Made by a program: the position numbers and the translations under genes
Shown here: in pieces, positions 61,523 to 64,000 of the stretch
Layout: each line of letters starts with the position of its first letter
How positions within the stretch are numbered: position 1 is the stretch's first letter
Assembly: GCF_033547075.1 (NCBI RefSeq)
Contig: NZ_CP137891.1
Span: 2,542,001 to 2,606,000, forward strand
Direction: 5' to 3'
Length of the DNA: 64,000 nt
DNA from: Flavobacterium ardleyense
GTDB taxonomy: Bacteria; Bacteroidota; Bacteroidia; Flavobacteriales; Flavobacteriaceae
The notes under the pieces: model-generated
What the model was told of the DNA's origin: nothing
The model's database searches: none
The model's input: the letters and a program-made list of their open reading frames with translations, nothing else

Positions 61523-62593
61523 TTATTTAAAAGCGCGATCGTATTGAGTTGGACAATCTACCTCTTCTCGAAGTTCTTTTGCTGCTTGCAACGGAAAGTA
61601 AGGATTGCGTAAAAGCTCTCGACCCAGAACGATAAAGTCTGCATTATCATTGACCAAAATCGTTTCTGCTTGTGCTGCGGTTGTGATCATTCCTACACTT
61701 GCAACGTGAATTTTATCTTTTAAAGCTTTTTTGATATCGGCCGCCAATGGCACTTGATAGCCTGGTCCAACTGGGATTTTGGCATCTGCCACCACTGCCC
61801 CACTCGAAACATCAACTATATCCACACAAGCATTTGCAAGCTTTTCGGAAAGCCACACTGAATCATCACTTTTCCAACCATCATCTCTCCAATCTGTTGC
61901 CGAAATTCTCACCGAAATTGGCAGGTCTGTAGGCCAAACTTTCTGCACGCTTTCTATAATTTCCATCAAAAATCGAGCTCTATTTTCGCGACTTCCACCG
62001 TATTGATCGTCCCTTTTATTGGTTAAAGGCGACAAAAATTCGTTGATCAGATATCCGTGGGCACCATGAAGTTCAATCATTTCAAACCCAGCTTTGTGCG
62101 CTCTTGCGGCAGCATCCTGAAACGATTGTTTAATCGCTTCAATATCATCAATAGTCATCTCGCGTGGTACCGCGAATTTATCCGAAAAAGCGATTGCCGA
62201 AGGTGCGATCATTTCCCAACCACCTTCTCCTTCGGCGAGATTTTTACTTTCACTCCCAAAGGCCCAAGTGCTCGCTTTTCGACCAGCGTGAGCCAATTGT
62301 ATTGCAGGAATACTGCCGTTATCTTTGACAAATTGGGTAATTCGGCTCAACATTTCAATGTGCTCATCTTTGTAAATTCCCAAATCGCCGGTGCTAATTC
62401 GACCGTCCGCTCGTACTGCCGATGCTTCAAAAATTACGGTACCAGCGCCACCCATCGCTCGCGTTCCGTAGTGTACAAAGTGCCAGTCGGTAGCAAATCC
62501 ATCCTCGCAGGAATACATACACATCGGCGACATTACGATTCGATTTTTAAATTTTATTGATTTTATAGATATGGGACTGAATAATTTTGACAT
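61523..62593 (-). CDS. Old yellow enzyme-family NADPH dehydrogenase (YqjM/NamA-like)
   Basis: 356 residues. Cys25 and Tyr27 in MSPMCMYS are the flavin-tuning Cys and active-site Tyr of the YqjM class. HGAHGYLINEFLSPLTNKRDDQYGGS near residue 165 has the paired catalytic histidines and the FMN-binding segment; LVNDNADFIVLGRELLRNPYFP closes the FMN site. It reduces alpha,beta-unsaturated carbonyls and nitro compounds with NADPH. It stands alone with a terminator on its downstream side. Confidence 0.93.
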   Translation of the reverse strand: MSKLFSPISIKSIKFKNRIVMSPMCMYSCEDGFATDWHFVHYGTRAMGGAGTVIFEASAVRADGRISTGDLGIYKDEHIEMLSRITQFVKDNGSIPAIQLAHAGRKASTWAFGSESKNLAEGEGGWEMIAPSAIAFSDKFAVPREMTIDDIEAIKQSFQDAAARAHKAGFEMIELHGAHGYLINEFLSPLTNKRDDQYGGSRENRARFLMEIIESVQKVWPTDLPISVRISATDWRDDGWKSDDSVWLSEKLANACVDIVDVSSGAVVADAKIPVGPGYQVPLAADIKKALKDKIHVASVGMITTAAQAETILVNDNADFIVLGRELLRNPYFPLQAAKELREEVDCPTQYDRAFK

Positions 62594-62700
62594 AGTTAAA
62601 TACTTTTAAATTGCGTACAAGCAAATTTCGCGCAATTTATCTAAACTAAAAATAATCAGTAGTTAAATCCTTGTCAAAATTAGCATTAGCAGATTTTTTT

Positions 62701-62853
62701 GGGCGCAACCCGTCGCCAGAATGACTTGCTTACCATAGAAATAAGAGCTGGCTCGGGTCGGGTCGTCCACTGTATCTTTGCTGCCAGAATATTTAATTTT
62801 CAAATAAGAAAATTTTAGTTGGCAGCAAAGGATGCCGCTCCCACCCCTTGCGC
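62701..62853 (+). repeat. SR1 structured repeat, copy D
   Basis: 153 bases, the clearest copy. P1 GCGCAA/TTGCGC closes the element. P2 is ACCCG with CGGGT plus GCCAG with CTGGC, P3 is GGG with CCC in GGGTCGTCCAC/CCCACCCC, and P4 is the long hairpin with CTTTGCTGCC/GGCAGCAAAG and an A/T loop of about 34 bases. The core string GGATGCCGCTCCCA is unpaired or in tertiary contacts and is the best conserved part. It lies between divergent genes and is in neither gene's sense 3' region. Confidence 0.85.
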
Positions 62854-62907
62854 AATTGAATCAAAAAGATTAAAATAATCTAAAAAATCGAAATGAACGG
62901 AAGAGAT

Positions 62908-62947
62908 TAAAAAATTTAAAGATTTAAAGATTTAAAGATTTAAAAAT
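62908..62947 (+). repeat. Short array of TTTAAAGA-like units
   Basis: Four or five units of TTTAAAGAT in a row, also seen as a shorter, more varied run at 25583-25623. This is AT-rich slippage-type repeat DNA with no evident function. Confidence 0.7.
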
Positions 62948-63078
62948 TCCAAGAATTATAATAATTGAATAATCTAAAAAGATCCAATGCTGAAAAGCAC
63001 GGCCAAAAGTTTAAAAAAGTGCCTCAAATTTCTTAAACTTGTAGAACCAAATAAATCTAACTTCCGCGGATTGATAGA

Positions 63079-64000
63079 ATGTTTCAAAAGTTAAAAAATG
63101 ATGACAAAATGAATTTGACAAAGGAACAAGCAGCGATTATAAATTCCACAGAAAATATCAAAATAAATGCAGTTGCGGGTTCGGGCAAAACCACAACTAT
63201 TATTGAGTATGCTCGAACTCGTTCAACAAGTGCAAAAATTCTCTATCTCGCTTTTAATAAATCGGTAAAGTTAGATGCGATCAAAAAATTCGTCGATAAA
63301 GGACTTGATAACGTTACTGTAGAAACCGCTCATTCTCTCGCGTACAAGCATATTGTGTACGGCAGCAGATACAAAATAAGTCCGCAGGGATATAAAACAA
63401 ACGAAATTGCCGAAATTTTAAATCTACAAGGCAACGGAGAAAAACATACCGAATATGTGATTGCAAATCACATCAGTAAGTTTCTGAGTTATTTTTGCAA
63501 TAGCGACAAAAAGAAAGTCCAAGATCTTAATTATTTAGATACAGTAACCGACGAAAAAGCAATAAAATTTGTCAAAACTTTTTACAACTATATCGAAAAG
63601 CAATCACGAATTTTTTTGGCTAAAATGAATTCGGGCGAAATTGACATAACCCACGATTTTTACTTAAAGAAGTTTCAGCTCTCGGATGTGCAGCTACAAT
63701 ACGACTATATTTTATTTGACGAAGGACAGGATGCATCTCCAGCAATGCTTGATGTATTTCTCAATCAGAAAGCTACCAAGGTAATTGTAGGCGATACACA
63801 TCAGCAAATTTATTCTTGGCGATTTGCCGTAAATTCATTAGAAAAAGCGACTTTTAAAACTTTTAATCTTTCTACAAGTTTTCGATTCAGCCAAGATATT
63901 GCCGATCTTGCGATGAATATTTTAGAAAATAAAATCGACTTTGTAGCACAAGATATTCTTCCAATTACTGGCAAAGGGACTACTTCTGCAACAAAATCAA
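63079..64000 (+). CDS. UvrD/Rep-like DNA helicase, partial
   Basis: The window cuts this gene off; 307 residues are visible from ATG 63079, or 297 from ATG 63109 (MNLTKEQAAII), which is the better fit to the family. The Q motif LTKEQAAIINS and Walker A NAVAGSGKTTTIIEYA (near residues 22-35) are at the start. ILYLAFNKSVKLDA is motif Ia. FDEGQDASPAMLDVFL is the Walker B/motif II block (DEGQD as in the UvrD-like family) and VIVGDTHQQIYSWRFAV is motif III. It unwinds DNA with ATP. The C-terminal helicase half is beyond the window. Confidence 0.92.
   Translation, partial: MFQKLKNDDKMNLTKEQAAIINSTENIKINAVAGSGKTTTIIEYARTRSTSAKILYLAFNKSVKLDAIKKFVDKGLDNVTVETAHSLAYKHIVYGSRYKISPQGYKTNEIAEILNLQGNGEKHTEYVIANHISKFLSYFCNSDKKKVQDLNYLDTVTDEKAIKFVKTFYNYIEKQSRIFLAKMNSGEIDITHDFYLKKFQLSDVQLQYDYILFDEGQDASPAMLDVFLNQKATKVIVGDTHQQIYSWRFAVNSLEKATFKTFNLSTSFRFSQDIADLAMNILENKIDFVAQDILPITGKGTTSATKS

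Overview
The window is chromosomal DNA from a low-GC Bacteroidetes bacterium, most likely a Flavobacterium or close relative. The signs are two -33 TTG / -7 TAnnTTTG promoters, many lipoproteins and outer-membrane barrels, flavobacterial versions of gyrA, clpC and hutH, and weak Shine-Dalgarno sites. Gene order is typical of a core chromosome. I see no phage, insertion sequence, CRISPR array or integrated plasmid.

Layout. 0.1-0.5 kb: a Ser-Pro-Arg tRNA operon with its own promoter and terminator. 1-9.3 kb: two VTT-domain membrane proteins, a band-7-like lipoprotein, a baeRF-type protein, a module of an RsbQ-like hydrolase followed by a PAS-histidine kinase, and a BatD-like protein. 9.6-18.9 kb: aldo/keto reductase, amine oxidase, SbcCD nuclease and two hypothetical genes. 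19.4-30.3 kb: thiolase, NlpC/P60 peptidase, a TPR protein behind gyrA, clpC and hutH. 30.4-38.7 kb: a HipA-like kinase/DUF3037 pair, gcvT, a YebC regulator, a META lipoprotein, a VWA membrane protein, fabG and an endonuclease/phosphatase-family protein. 39-44.7 kb: MscS channel, lipoprotein and a TonB-dependent receptor. 45.2-53.1 kb: the trp operon trpL-E-G-D-C-F-B-(four-helix gene)-A, controlled by a leader peptide with three consecutive Trp codons and a terminator. 53.1-62.6 kb: YchJ, DUF1543, a repeat-rich histidine kinase, a putative papain-like peptidase, a GyrI-like protein, an FNT transporter, a barrel protein and an OYE-family reductase. The window ends inside a UvrD-like helicase.

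The most unusual content is between genes. Seven copies (six about 90-155 bp and one of 178 bp) of one repeat family, called SR1 here, lie only in intergenic DNA on both strands. They keep the same four helices while the helix sequences change in a compensating way, which points to a selected RNA structure. A second family, SR2, is an element of about 115 bp ending in a short GAAA-loop hairpin. Three gaps in the trp operon each hold a different short-period repeat array. Two smaller points are a perfect 11-bp inverted repeat between the RsbQ-like gene and its kinase, and a PAS domain whose reading frame runs upstream of any standard start codon.
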